Assembly: GCA_033811195.1 (NCBI GenBank)
Contig: JAPXOZ010000003.1
Span: 69,886 to 133,885 of the forward strand
Source: Cacconaster sp033811195
GTDB taxonomy: Bacteria; Bacteroidota; Bacteroidia; Bacteroidales; UBA932
Reading direction: 5' to 3'
Length of the DNA: 64,000 bases
A program made the position numbers and the translations under genes. The first letter of the stretch is position 1, and the number at the start of each line of letters is the position of its first letter. Of this stretch, positions 1 to 8,194 are shown piece after piece. The notes beneath the pieces were generated by a model. It made no database searches. It saw nothing but the letters and a program-made list of their open reading frames with translations, and was not told the origin of the DNA.

Positions 1-584
1 AAGGTCCCTGATACTCGGTTGATCCACAACAGCTGTCGAAGTCGGAACCTTCTTCTGAAAATATTTATGCCGGTACTTAGAGTAAACCACCATAAGGCCG
101 TTCCTAGGAAGACACCCGCAAGTATCACAACTACACTGTATCTGGTATAGTGCCCTCCGATATCAATTCCAACTAAGGCAAAAAAACCAAGCAGAAGCAC
201 AAGCGCACCAGGATTGGAAATGGTCACTACAAATCCCTGTAGAACCTCCTGTGCATGCTTGGAGCCATTGCTCTTCTTGGGCTGTCTGAGTTGCTTAACC
301 GGATTGCTCACAGCAATGTTCAGGCCTATGAAGAAAATGACTACTCCACCTATGAGCATTACCCATTGGCGATTTTCGTCAATAAAATCGTTGATGAAAG
401 AGAGCGAGAAGAGAGCAATGGTAGCATAGAAAACATCTGCCAGCGAAGAGCCAAGTCCGATGGAGAAGCCAGAGTAGCGTCCCTTACTGATGGTTTTCTG
501 GATACACATGATACCTAGAGGACCCAGAGGAATAGAAGCTCCGAGTCCCACTATGATTGCTTTGATGAAGTTCTCTAACATCAT
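1..584 (-). CDS. LysE family amino-acid exporter, 3' end cut off by window edge
   Basis: Reading the minus strand from an ATG at 584 gives an open frame that runs off the left edge without a stop (about 194 residues seen). The start is M-M-L-E-N-F, and the first ~25 residues carry the small-residue, G-P-L-G-containing helix (G-A-S-I-P-L-G-P-L-G) typical of LysE/RhtB transporters. Hydrophobic helices follow at about residues 38-55 and 62-80, then a charged loop, then two more helices near 110-130 and 140-160. LysE proteins export amino acids or other small metabolites across the inner membrane; the substrate cannot be told from the sequence. The gene is divergent from lnt, with 66 bases between the two start codons. 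The C-terminus is not visible. Confidence 0.8.
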   Translation of the reverse strand, partial: MMLENFIKAIIVGLGASIPLGPLGIMCIQKTISKGRYSGFSIGLGSSLADVFYATIALFSLSFINDFIDENRQWVMLIGGVVIFFIGLNIAVSNPVKQLRQPKKSNGSKHAQEVLQGFVVTISNPGALVLLLGFFALVGIDIGGHYTRYSVVVILAGVFLGTALWWFTLSTGINIFRRRFRLRQLLWINRVSGT

Positions 585-614
585 TAGATTTTTGCAAACG
601 CAAATATAATCAAC

Positions 615-645
615 TTGCTCTATTTGTTCAAAAAAACTATCTTTG
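615..645 (+). promoter_or_regulatory. Predicted promoter of lnt
   Basis: TTG at 615-617 and TATCTTTG at 638-645 (fits TAnnTTTG), about 20 bases apart, match the Bacteroidota housekeeping promoter. The -7 element ends only five bases before the lnt ATG at 651, so the transcript would have almost no leader. Confidence 0.55.
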
Positions 646-650
646 CATTC

Positions 651-2249
651 ATGAAAGTGGAAAAGAAAACAAGGTTAAAATTGTCGTTTTTAGCACTCCT
701 TTTCGGGTTGCTGATGTCAGCTCCATATCTCGTGCCACACTGTGGCCCGGTGTCGCTAGTGGCTTTTATTCCGCTCCTTTACATGGATAAGATTGCCTCT
801 GACGAGGGAATACGTCGCATTTGGTGGTATCACTACCTGGCTTTTTTGCTCTTCAATATCTTTTCTACTTTCTGGATCTGGTTTGTGTCCGAAGTGGGTT
901 CGATTGCTGCTATTGCACTCAATACGCTTCAGATGTCCATAGTATTTGCTCTTTATCGATGGAGTCGTAAGGTATTTACTTATCGCTGGCTGTCGTTTCT
1001 TTTTCTGATTGTTACCTGGATTGCGTGGGAGCATGTATATTTTGAGATAGAGCTATCCTGGCCCTGGCTGGTGCTCGGCAACTCCTTTGCCACTTCTCCC
1101 TCTCTTGTGCAATGGTATGATATAACCGGCTCTCTGGGAGGTTCGCTGTGGATACTTCTCACAAATATTCTCATATTCTCTCTTATGACTGCTCGTGATA
1201 GGATTCATATTCGGAGGCTCACTATTGCTGCCTGTGTCCTTGTGGTCCTACCGATAGTCGTATCTCTCGTGAGGTATTATAGCATCGACTGTGAGAGTGG
1301 AGGGGAGAAGATAGAGGTTGTAGTGGTGCAGCCCAACATAGACCCTTTCAAGAAGTATGGAATACTCCCTCAGGATAAGATGGATGAGGCGATGCTCTCA
1401 CTTGTACGTCAGGTTATTACCCCTCAGACCAGATATATTGTAACTCCGGAGACCTTTACATACGATATGGATCTTGATCGGCCTACGGCCCACCATTCTT
1501 TTGTAAGGTACCAAGAATTTATGCAGGATTATCCTAATACCAACTTGTTGGTGGGCATCTTTTCACACCAACTCTATGCTACGCTCTCACGTCCGTCATA
1601 TAGTGCTCGCAAGAGCGGTAGCGTATGGTATGATGTTTACAACTCTGCTGTCTTGATGGATGCCGGTGATGTGTACTCCTATTATCATAAGTCTAAACTT
1701 GTGCCCGGTGTTGAGATTATTCCCTATGAACGATATTTTCCATTTCTTACTAATATGATCTCTGTGTTTGGGGGCTCGAGCGGCAGTTATGGTACCCAGG
1801 ATGAGATGGATGCTCTTCAGGGGAATGACGGCAATAAGGTGGGTCCTATGATATGCTATGAATCCGTATATGGAAATTTTTCCCGCATGGCTGCGGTAAA
1901 AGGGGCTACATTTATGGCAGTGATGACCAATGACGGTTGGTGGGGAGACACCCCAGGTTATCGGCAGCACTTCAGATATGCCGCTCTTAGAGCCATTGAG
2001 CTGCGCCGCGACGTGGTACATGCGGCAAATACCGGTATTTCAGGTATCATCAACCGTAGGGGAGATGTGATGGTTCGTACCGGGTGGTGGGTGGAGACCT
2101 CTTTCCGTGGAATCATACACACAAACGACAACCTGACACCGTTTACCCGTTACGGGGATATTATCGGTCTGGTTGCCGCCTATCTTTTTCTGCCCTTTAC
2201 GGCAGGAGTTCTCATAGTTCAGATTCGCCGTCGCAAATCAAAGCAGTAA
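651..2249 (+). CDS. lnt: Apolipoprotein N-acyltransferase
   Basis: Inner-membrane enzyme that adds the third acyl chain to the N-terminal cysteine of lipoproteins. About 532 residues from the ATG at 651; an in-frame TTG at 615 is rejected because it lies in the -33 promoter element. Several N-terminal membrane helices (to about residue 210) are followed by a periplasmic nitrilase-type domain. The catalytic triad can be placed: Glu267 in V-T-P-E-T, Lys347 in H-K-S-K-L-V-P, and Cys402 in M-I-C-Y-E-S. A C-terminal helix closes the protein. The 3' end overlaps the convergent pyrF by 12 bases. The window encodes several lipoproteins with clear lipoboxes (SusD, the collagen-like pair, the 5'-nucleotidase), which are the natural substrates. 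Confidence 0.93.
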   Translation: MKVEKKTRLKLSFLALLFGLLMSAPYLVPHCGPVSLVAFIPLLYMDKIASDEGIRRIWWYHYLAFLLFNIFSTFWIWFVSEVGSIAAIALNTLQMSIVFALYRWSRKVFTYRWLSFLFLIVTWIAWEHVYFEIELSWPWLVLGNSFATSPSLVQWYDITGSLGGSLWILLTNILIFSLMTARDRIHIRRLTIAACVLVVLPIVVSLVRYYSIDCESGGEKIEVVVVQPNIDPFKKYGILPQDKMDEAMLSLVRQVITPQTRYIVTPETFTYDMDLDRPTAHHSFVRYQEFMQDYPNTNLLVGIFSHQLYATLSRPSYSARKSGSVWYDVYNSAVLMDAGDVYSYYHKSKLVPGVEIIPYERYFPFLTNMISVFGGSSGSYGTQDEMDALQGNDGNKVGPMICYESVYGNFSRMAAVKGATFMAVMTNDGWWGDTPGYRQHFRYAALRAIELRRDVVHAANTGISGIINRRGDVMVRTGWWVETSFRGIIHTNDNLTPFTRYGDIIGLVAAYLFLPFTAGVLIVQIRRRKSKQ

Positions 2250-3056
2250 GGCCATTTTAGAGGCCAGTTTTGCAGCTTCTTCGGCGGCACTTTTAGCAAA
2301 ATCTTTTCCATTTGAGGCATAAATGATGTTTCTTGAGGAGTTGATCAGTAATCCGCAGTGCTCATTGAGACCATAACGGGCTACCTCTTCTACACTGCCT
2401 CCTTGTGCTCCTACTCCAGGCACAAGCAGGAAATGATCGGGACAAATAGCACGTATTTCGGTTAGTTTCTCGGGACGCGTGGCGCCTACTACAAACATGG
2501 TGTTTTCCTTTGAACCCCAAGTAGAGGCGGTACGAAGCACTTTTTCAAAGAGTTTTTCCGGTTTTTCCCCGGCCAGGGCTAGAGTTTCAAAATCCTCTGC
2601 CGAACGGTTGGATGTCAGGGCAAGGATCACCGACCATTTACCTTTATAGTCAAGGAATGGCCGCACGGAATCCTCTCCCATATAGGGAGCTAGAGTCACC
2701 GCATCACAATTCATATTTTCAAAAAAGCAACGGGCATACATATCGGCAGTATTGCCAATATCGCCTCTCTTGGCATCAGCAATTACCAGAACCTCCGGAT
2801 AATGCTCCTTGATAAAAGTGACAGTCATCTCCAGTTGTTTCCATCCGTTGACTCCCAATGCCTCATAAAAGGCTGTATTAGGTTTGAATGCAACCGCATA
2901 AGAAGCTGTGGCTTCAATGATTGCCTGGTTGAATTCAAAAAGGGGATATTCGCACTGTTGCAAGTGCTTAGGGATGAGTCTGATATCGGTATCGAGGCCG
3001 ACGCAAAGGAAGCTGCCTTTGCGTCGAATCTCGTTACTTAGTTGTAAATATGTCAT
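2238..3056 (-). CDS. pyrF: Orotidine 5'-phosphate decarboxylase
   Basis: Cytoplasmic enzyme of the last step of UMP synthesis, OMP to UMP. 272 residues, the length of the longer PyrF subfamily (type 2) rather than the ~235-residue E. coli type. The catalytic motif D94-A-K96-R-G-D99-I is intact, and the phosphate-binding region near P-G-V-G-A-Q-G-G is present toward the C-terminus. It starts three bases after the stop of the upstream M20 peptidase gene on the same strand, so the two are probably cotranscribed. Its 3' end overlaps lnt tail to tail. Confidence 0.93.
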   Translation of the reverse strand: MTYLQLSNEIRRKGSFLCVGLDTDIRLIPKHLQQCEYPLFEFNQAIIEATASYAVAFKPNTAFYEALGVNGWKQLEMTVTFIKEHYPEVLVIADAKRGDIGNTADMYARCFFENMNCDAVTLAPYMGEDSVRPFLDYKGKWSVILALTSNRSAEDFETLALAGEKPEKLFEKVLRTASTWGSKENTMFVVGATRPEKLTEIRAICPDHFLLVPGVGAQGGSVEEVARYGLNEHCGLLINSSRNIIYASNGKDFAKSAAEEAAKLASKMALLL

Positions 3057-3059
3057 AAA

Positions 3060-4409
3060 TTATCTGAAGTATTCGTAGAAAAGAGCAATCGAACGCATTC
3101 CTTTGAATAATTGAGAAAGGAGAAAGCTCTCGTTAGGTGAGTGGATGGTGTCGCGTTCGAGTCCGAATCCCATCAGCAGGGGATCAGCCTTGAGAGCCTG
3201 CTGCATCTCGGCCAAGATGGCAATGCTGCCACCGCCGCGGCTGGGCACGGGTTCGATCCCGTAAACTTCAGCTATAGCTTTGGATGCTGCAGCATAAGCA
3301 TCGGAGGAGATAGGAATAAGGAATCCGTTACCTCCGTGATGCTCTTCAACCTTTACGGTCACTCCCTTGGGAGCAATTGACTTGAAGTGCTTGGCAAAGA
3401 GTTTTGATATGTTATCGGACTTCTGATTTGGCACGAGCCTCATAGATATTTTTGCGTAAGCTACGGAAGGTATCACGGTTTTTGCACCTTCACCTATGAA
3501 TCCGCCCCAGATACCATTAACATCGAGACAAGGCCTGATACCGGTTCGTTCGAGAGTAGTATATCCCTTCTCGCCCGTAAGTGCTTTAACGCCTATTGAA
3601 TCCATATATTCTTTTTTGTCGAAAGGAGCCTTGCCGAGCAGTTGACGATCCTTACGGCTGAGGTTTACTACATCATCATAGAATCCCTTAACAGTTATAC
3701 GTCCATTTTCATCGATGAGCGAATCTATCATAGAACAGAGTGCATTGATTGGGTTAACCACAGCACCGCCATAGTGTCCTGAGTGAAGATCCTTGTCGGG
3801 TCCCTTTACTTCCACCTGTAAGTAGGCGAGGCCTCTCATTCCACAGTTGATAGAAGGTACCTTTTCCGAAATCATTGTGGTGTCAGAAACAAGGATTATA
3901 TCGCATGTAAGCATCTTCTTGTGATCACGAACCCATTTGCCGAGAGAAGGCGAACCGATTTCCTCTTCTCCTTCGAGTAGAAATTTGATATTATGGCGGA
4001 GTTTACCCTCTCTAACCAGATATTCGAATGCCTTAATATGCATGAAGGACTGTCCTTTGTCATCATTTGCACCACGTGCGTAAATGGCTCCGTCGCGAAT
4101 TTCCGGCTCAAAGGGCGGTGTGTGCCAGAGCTCCAGCGGATCCACCGGCTGCACATCATAGTGACCATAGATGAGTACCGTAGGTTTAGCCGGGTCGATA
4201 ATTTTCTCTGCGTACACCACGGGATGACCCTCCGTTTGATAGACCTTTGCCTTGTCAGCACCTGCTTCAAGAAGTAGGGAAACAAGTTTTTCTGCACATT
4301 TCTGCATATCAGGTCCGTGAGATTGCGAAGAACTAATAGAGGGAATTCTCAATAATTCAAATAGTTCTTTGAAGAAGCGTTCTTTGTGTTGTTCAATATA
4401 TTTATCCAT
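3060..4409 (-). CDS. M20 family dipeptidase
   Basis: Zinc-dependent cytosolic peptidase of family M20 (carnosinase/DapE fold), 449 residues. Metal ligands are visible: His83 and Asp85 in G-H-Y-D-V-Q-P, the bridging Asp116 in G-A-N-D-D-K-G, the catalytic Glu pair in E-G-E-E-E-I-G-S (148-149), and Asp176 in L-V-S-D-T-T. The lid/dimerisation segment with H-S-G-H-Y-G-G and the C-terminal H-S-P-N-E-S are also present. The family cleaves dipeptides; the exact substrate is not deducible. It is the first gene of a likely two-gene operon with pyrF and is divergent from tig. Confidence 0.88.
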   Translation of the reverse strand: MDKYIEQHKERFFKELFELLRIPSISSSQSHGPDMQKCAEKLVSLLLEAGADKAKVYQTEGHPVVYAEKIIDPAKPTVLIYGHYDVQPVDPLELWHTPPFEPEIRDGAIYARGANDDKGQSFMHIKAFEYLVREGKLRHNIKFLLEGEEEIGSPSLGKWVRDHKKMLTCDIILVSDTTMISEKVPSINCGMRGLAYLQVEVKGPDKDLHSGHYGGAVVNPINALCSMIDSLIDENGRITVKGFYDDVVNLSRKDRQLLGKAPFDKKEYMDSIGVKALTGEKGYTTLERTGIRPCLDVNGIWGGFIGEGAKTVIPSVAYAKISMRLVPNQKSDNISKLFAKHFKSIAPKGVTVKVEEHHGGNGFLIPISSDAYAAASKAIAEVYGIEPVPSRGGGSIAILAEMQQALKADPLLMGFGLERDTIHSPNESFLLSQLFKGMRSIALFYEYFR

Positions 4410-4457
4410 AATCAGTTATAATTTTGCTCGTAAATCACAAAAATAGTTAAAAATTAC

Positions 4458-4465
4458 TAACTTTA
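4458..4465 (+). promoter_or_regulatory. Possible -7 element of the tig operon
   Basis: TAACTTTA at 4458-4465 fits TAnnTTTG at seven of eight positions. It lies 31 bases before the tig ATG in the divergent interval with the M20 peptidase. No clear -33 element. Confidence 0.35.
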
Positions 4466-4496
4466 CACGTTCAATTGTGAATATAATTAATTAAAT

Positions 4497-5816
4497 ATGA
4501 ACATTTCAGAAAAAAGAATTGACGATCTCAATCTCAGCCTCAGCATCGAACTTGTAAAAGAGGATTACGCAGAAGCATTAAAGAAAAAGCTCAATAATTA
4601 TCGCCGCCAGGCAGATTTTAAAGGATTCCGCAAAGGTATGGCCCCTATGGCTCTCGTGGAAAAGTACTATGGAGAGAGTGCGCTTGCTGAAACACTCAAT
4701 ACCATTGTTAGCGAGCAGCTCAACAAATATATTGAGGATAATAAGCTTAATATCCTTGGTGAGCCCCTGCCTTCGGAGAATGTGGAGAGTACGCCACTTG
4801 AGGATGGATCCTATAAGTTTAATTTCGATATGGCCATTGCTCCAGAAGTAAAAATGGAGATTAACGCTGAAGACAAGATCCCTTATTATACCGTTACTGC
4901 AACAGCAAAAGCCGTGAAGGAGCGTAAGAGTCAAATACTCAAACAGTATGGCGAACTTTGTACAGTAGAGGCTGCTAAGAAAGATGATTTTATAATAGCT
5001 GACTTCGAGCAAGGTGAAACCAGAGTTGAAGGTGCATATGTTGCCTTGAGAAGTATCCAGGATGATAAACAGAAAGCCGCTCTCGTAGGTGTGAAGGTGG
5101 GTTCCGTTATGGATATAAATGTCAACGAGGTTTTCGAAAACGAAACTGACAGGGCAGCTATGCTTAAGATGAATAAATCGGAACTGGCGGAAATGGAGCC
5201 TGTATGGAAAATGACCGTAAAGGAGGTAAAAAGCTTTGTTGACGCTACTGTTTGCCAGCAGACATTTGACAAAATCTTCGGTGAAGGTAATGTGACAAGT
5301 GAAGAGGAGTTTGATGCAAAGATAAAAGAGCAACTCGTTATGGAATATACACGAGAGGCAGATTACCGCTTTATGATAGACTGTAAGGAGTATCTTATTT
5401 CCAAGGCAAACATCTCTCTTCCCGACTCATTTATGAAAAGATATCTTCACGCTTCGAATGAAGGCAAGTTTACAATGGAACAGATCGAGGCCGAGTATGA
5501 CCTCTTTGCGAAGGATTTTCGTTGGAATCTTATCCGTGGCACAATTATGAGAGATCAAGGCATAAAGGTTACACGAGAGGATATCATGAAAGAGGCAAAA
5601 GCAATGGCTGCATACCAGTTTGCCATGTACGGCATGAACGAAGTTCCCGAGGAACATCTCGAGTCGTTTGCTGACAGGATGCTTTCTGATCAGCAACAGG
5701 CCAGCCGCATCTTTGAAAGGGTAGAGGATGACCTGACGCTCAACTGGATTAGAGGTGTCGTTTCACTTGATAAGAAGAAAATTACAATAGAAAAGCTTCA
5801 CGAGCTTACAAAATAA
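4497..5816 (+). CDS. tig: Trigger factor
   Basis: Ribosome-associated chaperone that receives nascent chains at the exit tunnel. 439 residues, close to the family length. The ribosome-binding signature is present near residue 40-50 as F-K-G-F-R-K-G-M-A-P. The middle region that carries the FKBP-type prolyl isomerase domain in E. coli is divergent here, as in other Bacteroidota members, so isomerase activity is uncertain. The C-terminal half is rich in charged helices, matching the chaperone arms. It is followed 17 bases downstream by clpP, the classical tig-clpP-clpX order. Confidence 0.9.
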   Translation: MNISEKRIDDLNLSLSIELVKEDYAEALKKKLNNYRRQADFKGFRKGMAPMALVEKYYGESALAETLNTIVSEQLNKYIEDNKLNILGEPLPSENVESTPLEDGSYKFNFDMAIAPEVKMEINAEDKIPYYTVTATAKAVKERKSQILKQYGELCTVEAAKKDDFIIADFEQGETRVEGAYVALRSIQDDKQKAALVGVKVGSVMDINVNEVFENETDRAAMLKMNKSELAEMEPVWKMTVKEVKSFVDATVCQQTFDKIFGEGNVTSEEEFDAKIKEQLVMEYTREADYRFMIDCKEYLISKANISLPDSFMKRYLHASNEGKFTMEQIEAEYDLFAKDFRWNLIRGTIMRDQGIKVTREDIMKEAKAMAAYQFAMYGMNEVPEEHLESFADRMLSDQQQASRIFERVEDDLTLNWIRGVVSLDKKKITIEKLHELTK

Positions 5817-5833
5817 CCCGTAAGAGAACTAAT

Positions 5834-6508
5834 ATGGCATCAGAATTTGAAAAATTTGCAGTCAAACACTGCGGCATCAACTCAATGACCTATCATCGGA
5901 TTAACTCCATTTATGGCGGATATGTCAATCCAATGATTATAGAAGAGCGTCAACTCAATGTGGCTCAGATGGATGTGTTCTCCCGTCTAATGATGGACAG
6001 AATTATTTTCCTTGGCTGCGCTATAGACGCTGATGTGGCAAATATCATCCAGGCCCAGCTACTCTTTCTTGACTCCACCGGATCGGATTCTGATATAATG
6101 CTCTATATCAATTCTCCCGGAGGAGGAGTCTATGCCGGTTTGGGTATCTACGATACAATTCAGACAATAGACTCGGATGTGGCTACTATCTGCACCGGTA
6201 TGTCTGCTTCAATGTCGGCCATATTACTCGCGAGCGGAACTAAAGGCAAACGTTCCATATTACAGCATTCCAGGGTTATGATTCACCAGCCGCTAGGTGG
6301 CGCGGAAGGTGCGGCCTCCGACATTGAAATCACTGCACGCGAGATTTTAAAACTTAAAGGCGAACTCTATGACATTCTTGCATATCACACCGGCAAACCT
6401 ATTGACCAGATTGCAAAGGATGCCGACAGGGATTTTTGGATGACTTCCCAAGAGGCTCTCGACTATGGAATGGTGGACGAGATCGTATCACGGAATAAGA
6501 AGAAATAG
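5834..6508 (+). CDS. clpP: ATP-dependent Clp protease proteolytic subunit
   Basis: Serine peptidase that forms the tetradecameric chamber of ClpXP. 224 residues, slightly long because of an extended N-terminus before the conserved R-I-I-F-L-G. The catalytic triad is complete: Ser126 in M-S-A-S-M, His151 in M-I-H-Q-P-L-G-G, and Asp200 in D-A-D-R-D-F. The family's usual G-Q-A-A-S-M-G is replaced by G-M-S-A-S-M-S. The stop codon TAG (6506-6508) is also the first three bases of a heptad repeat array that fills the gap to clpX. Confidence 0.95.
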   Translation: MASEFEKFAVKHCGINSMTYHRINSIYGGYVNPMIIEERQLNVAQMDVFSRLMMDRIIFLGCAIDADVANIIQAQLLFLDSTGSDSDIMLYINSPGGGVYAGLGIYDTIQTIDSDVATICTGMSASMSAILLASGTKGKRSILQHSRVMIHQPLGGAEGAASDIEITAREILKLKGELYDILAYHTGKPIDQIAKDADRDFWMTSQEALDYGMVDEIVSRNKKK

Positions 6509-6884
6509 TGTGTAGTGTGGAGTGTGTAAGGTAAAGTGTTTGAAATTTGAGGCATATTACCTACTGATAACTACAAGCTAGAAACTAGAGAATAACTCAA
6601 AACTCAAAACTACATACTCAAAACTCAAAACTCAAAACTCAAAACTCAAAACTCAAAACTCAAAACTCAAAACTCAAAACTCAAAACTACATACTCAAAA
6701 CTCAGAACTCAGAACTCGTAACCCGAACCACGCACCAACTCAGAACTACATACTCAAAACTCAGAACTACTTACTCAACACTCAACACTCATAACTCATA
6801 ACTACATACTCAGAACTCAGAACTACTTACTCAACACTCAACACTCATAACTCATAACTACATACTCAGAACTCAGAACTATAT
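6506..6884 (+). repeat. Heptanucleotide repeat array between clpP and clpX
   Basis: The 382-base clpP-clpX gap is almost entirely seven-base repeats. It opens with TAGTGTG, TAGTGTG, GAGTGTG on the coding strand, then switches to ACTC-type units. Ten exact copies of ACTCAAA run from 6616 to 6685. Mixed ACTCAGA, ACTACAT, ACTCATA and ACTCAAC units follow. An eight-heptad (56-bp) block is exactly duplicated in tandem (6766-6821 and 6822-6877). One register slip is seen near 6735. No open reading frame of note and no clear promoter for clpX are visible. Confidence 0.9.
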
Positions 6885-6890
6885 TATTAT

Positions 6891-8141
6891 ATGTCAAACA
6901 CAAAAGATGGCACACCACGACACGAACATTGTGTTTTCTGTGGCAGGAGTCAGGATCAAGTGGATTTGCTGATTTCTACTGAAAACGCCTCCATCTGCTC
7001 GGATTGTGCCCTTACGGCATACGAATATGCCAAGGAAGTTTTAAATCCCAGGCCTCTCCCTATAAAAACAAACGGAAAGGTTGTAGGTGACCCTATACTG
7101 TTAAAACCAAAGGAGATAACCGACTTTCTGAGTCAGTATGTCATAGGGCAGGATGAGGCCAAGAAGACGCTTGCAGTGGCTGTTTACAATCATTACAAGA
7201 GGATTAGCAACAAGAAGTATGATACCATCGAAAAGTCTAACATCCTCCTTGTAGGTCCCACCGGTACAGGTAAAACTCTTATGGCACGCACTATTGCCAA
7301 GATGCTCAATGTTCCCTTTGCCATAGTCGACGCCACAGTGCTCACTGAAGCCGGATATGTAGGAGAGGATGTTGAATCTATACTCGTTCGTCTTCTCCAG
7401 GATGCGGACTATGATGTTGCCAAAGCTGAAATGGGTATTGTCTTTATAGACGAGATAGATAAAATCGCCCGTAAGAGTGATAATCCTACAATCACCCGTG
7501 ATGTGTCGGGAGAGGGAGTCCAGCAGGCGCTTCTTAAAATAATTGAAGGAGGCATTGTCAATGTTCCTCCTCAGGGCGGTCGCAAACATCCCGAGCAAAG
7601 AATGGTAGCTGTAAATACTGAGAATATTCTCTTTATTTGCGGAGGAGCTTTTGAGGGTATAGAAAGACACATTGCCCAACGTCTCAATACTCAGGTAATA
7701 GGCTTTGGAGCTCAGGAGCAACGTGCGAAAATTGACAAGGACAACCTTATACAATATATTGCTCCGCAGGATCTTCGGTCCTATGGGCTTATTCCGGAAA
7801 TCATAGGACGTCTGCCTGTACTTACTCATCTGAATCCCCTTGACAGAGAGACATTACGTGCTATCCTTACAGAGCCTAAAAATGCACTGATAAAGCAGTA
7901 CGTCAATCTTTTTGCGATGGACGGCATCAAACTTTCATTCAAGCCTGAAGTACTGGATTATATAGTGGATACGGCCATTGAGTTCAAACTCGGTGCAAGA
8001 GGACTTCGTTCCATCTGTGAAACCATTATGCTGGATGCCATGTTTGATGCGCCGACAAGTTCACGCAAGTCAATGACCATTTCGCTCAAATATGCCAAGG
8101 AAAAAGTGGAAAAATATGCCGGCAAGATGATAGGCCAGTAA
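6891..8141 (+). CDS. clpX: ATP-dependent Clp protease ATP-binding subunit ClpX
   Basis: AAA+ unfoldase that feeds substrates to ClpP. 416 residues. The N-terminal zinc-binding domain has Cys14, Cys17, Cys36 and Cys39. Walker A is G-P-T-G-T-G-K-T (122-129), the pore-1 loop is G-Y-V-G (155-158), Walker B is V-F-I-D-E-I-D (184-190), and the R-D-V-S-G-E-G-V-Q-Q box follows at about 203. The C-terminal small domain with G-A-R-G-L-R is present. It is separated from clpP by the heptad array instead of being closely coupled. Convergent with the CorC-type gene. Confidence 0.96.
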   Translation: MSNTKDGTPRHEHCVFCGRSQDQVDLLISTENASICSDCALTAYEYAKEVLNPRPLPIKTNGKVVGDPILLKPKEITDFLSQYVIGQDEAKKTLAVAVYNHYKRISNKKYDTIEKSNILLVGPTGTGKTLMARTIAKMLNVPFAIVDATVLTEAGYVGEDVESILVRLLQDADYDVAKAEMGIVFIDEIDKIARKSDNPTITRDVSGEGVQQALLKIIEGGIVNVPPQGGRKHPEQRMVAVNTENILFICGGAFEGIERHIAQRLNTQVIGFGAQEQRAKIDKDNLIQYIAPQDLRSYGLIPEIIGRLPVLTHLNPLDRETLRAILTEPKNALIKQYVNLFAMDGIKLSFKPEVLDYIVDTAIEFKLGARGLRSICETIMLDAMFDAPTSSRKSMTISLKYAKEKVEKYAGKMIGQ

Positions 8142-8145
8142 AGGA

Positions 8146-8194
8146 TAGTTTTGAGTATGTAGTGGTTGCGATCACTCGAAACTCAGAACTATTC
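8146..8194. repeat. Heptanucleotide repeats filling the clpX/corC gap
   Basis: Seven heptads in one register: TAGTTTT, GAGTATG, TAGTGGT, TGCGATC, ACTCGAA, ACTCAGA, ACTATTC. The whole 47-base gap between the two convergent stop codons is essentially this array. The last unit contains the minus-strand TAG stop of the CorC-type gene. Left units read GAGT on the plus strand and right units on the minus strand, giving a weak inverted repeat (GTTTTGAGT with ACTCGAAAC). Confidence 0.8.

Noticed and set aside
214..518. Two short plus-strand frames at the left edge
   Set aside because: They are antisense shadows of the LysE-type exporter that is read on the minus strand.
4578..5333. 251-residue minus-strand open frame inside tig
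   Set aside because: It is an antisense frame of trigger factor with Cys/Phe/Ile-rich nonsense composition and no family motifs.
6506..6884. CRISPR array
   Set aside because: The units are seven bases with no spacers; no repeat of 24-40 bases with unique spacers, and no cas genes in the window.
7101..7829. 242-residue minus-strand open frame inside clpX
   Set aside because: Antisense of a strongly conserved gene; no recognisable domain.
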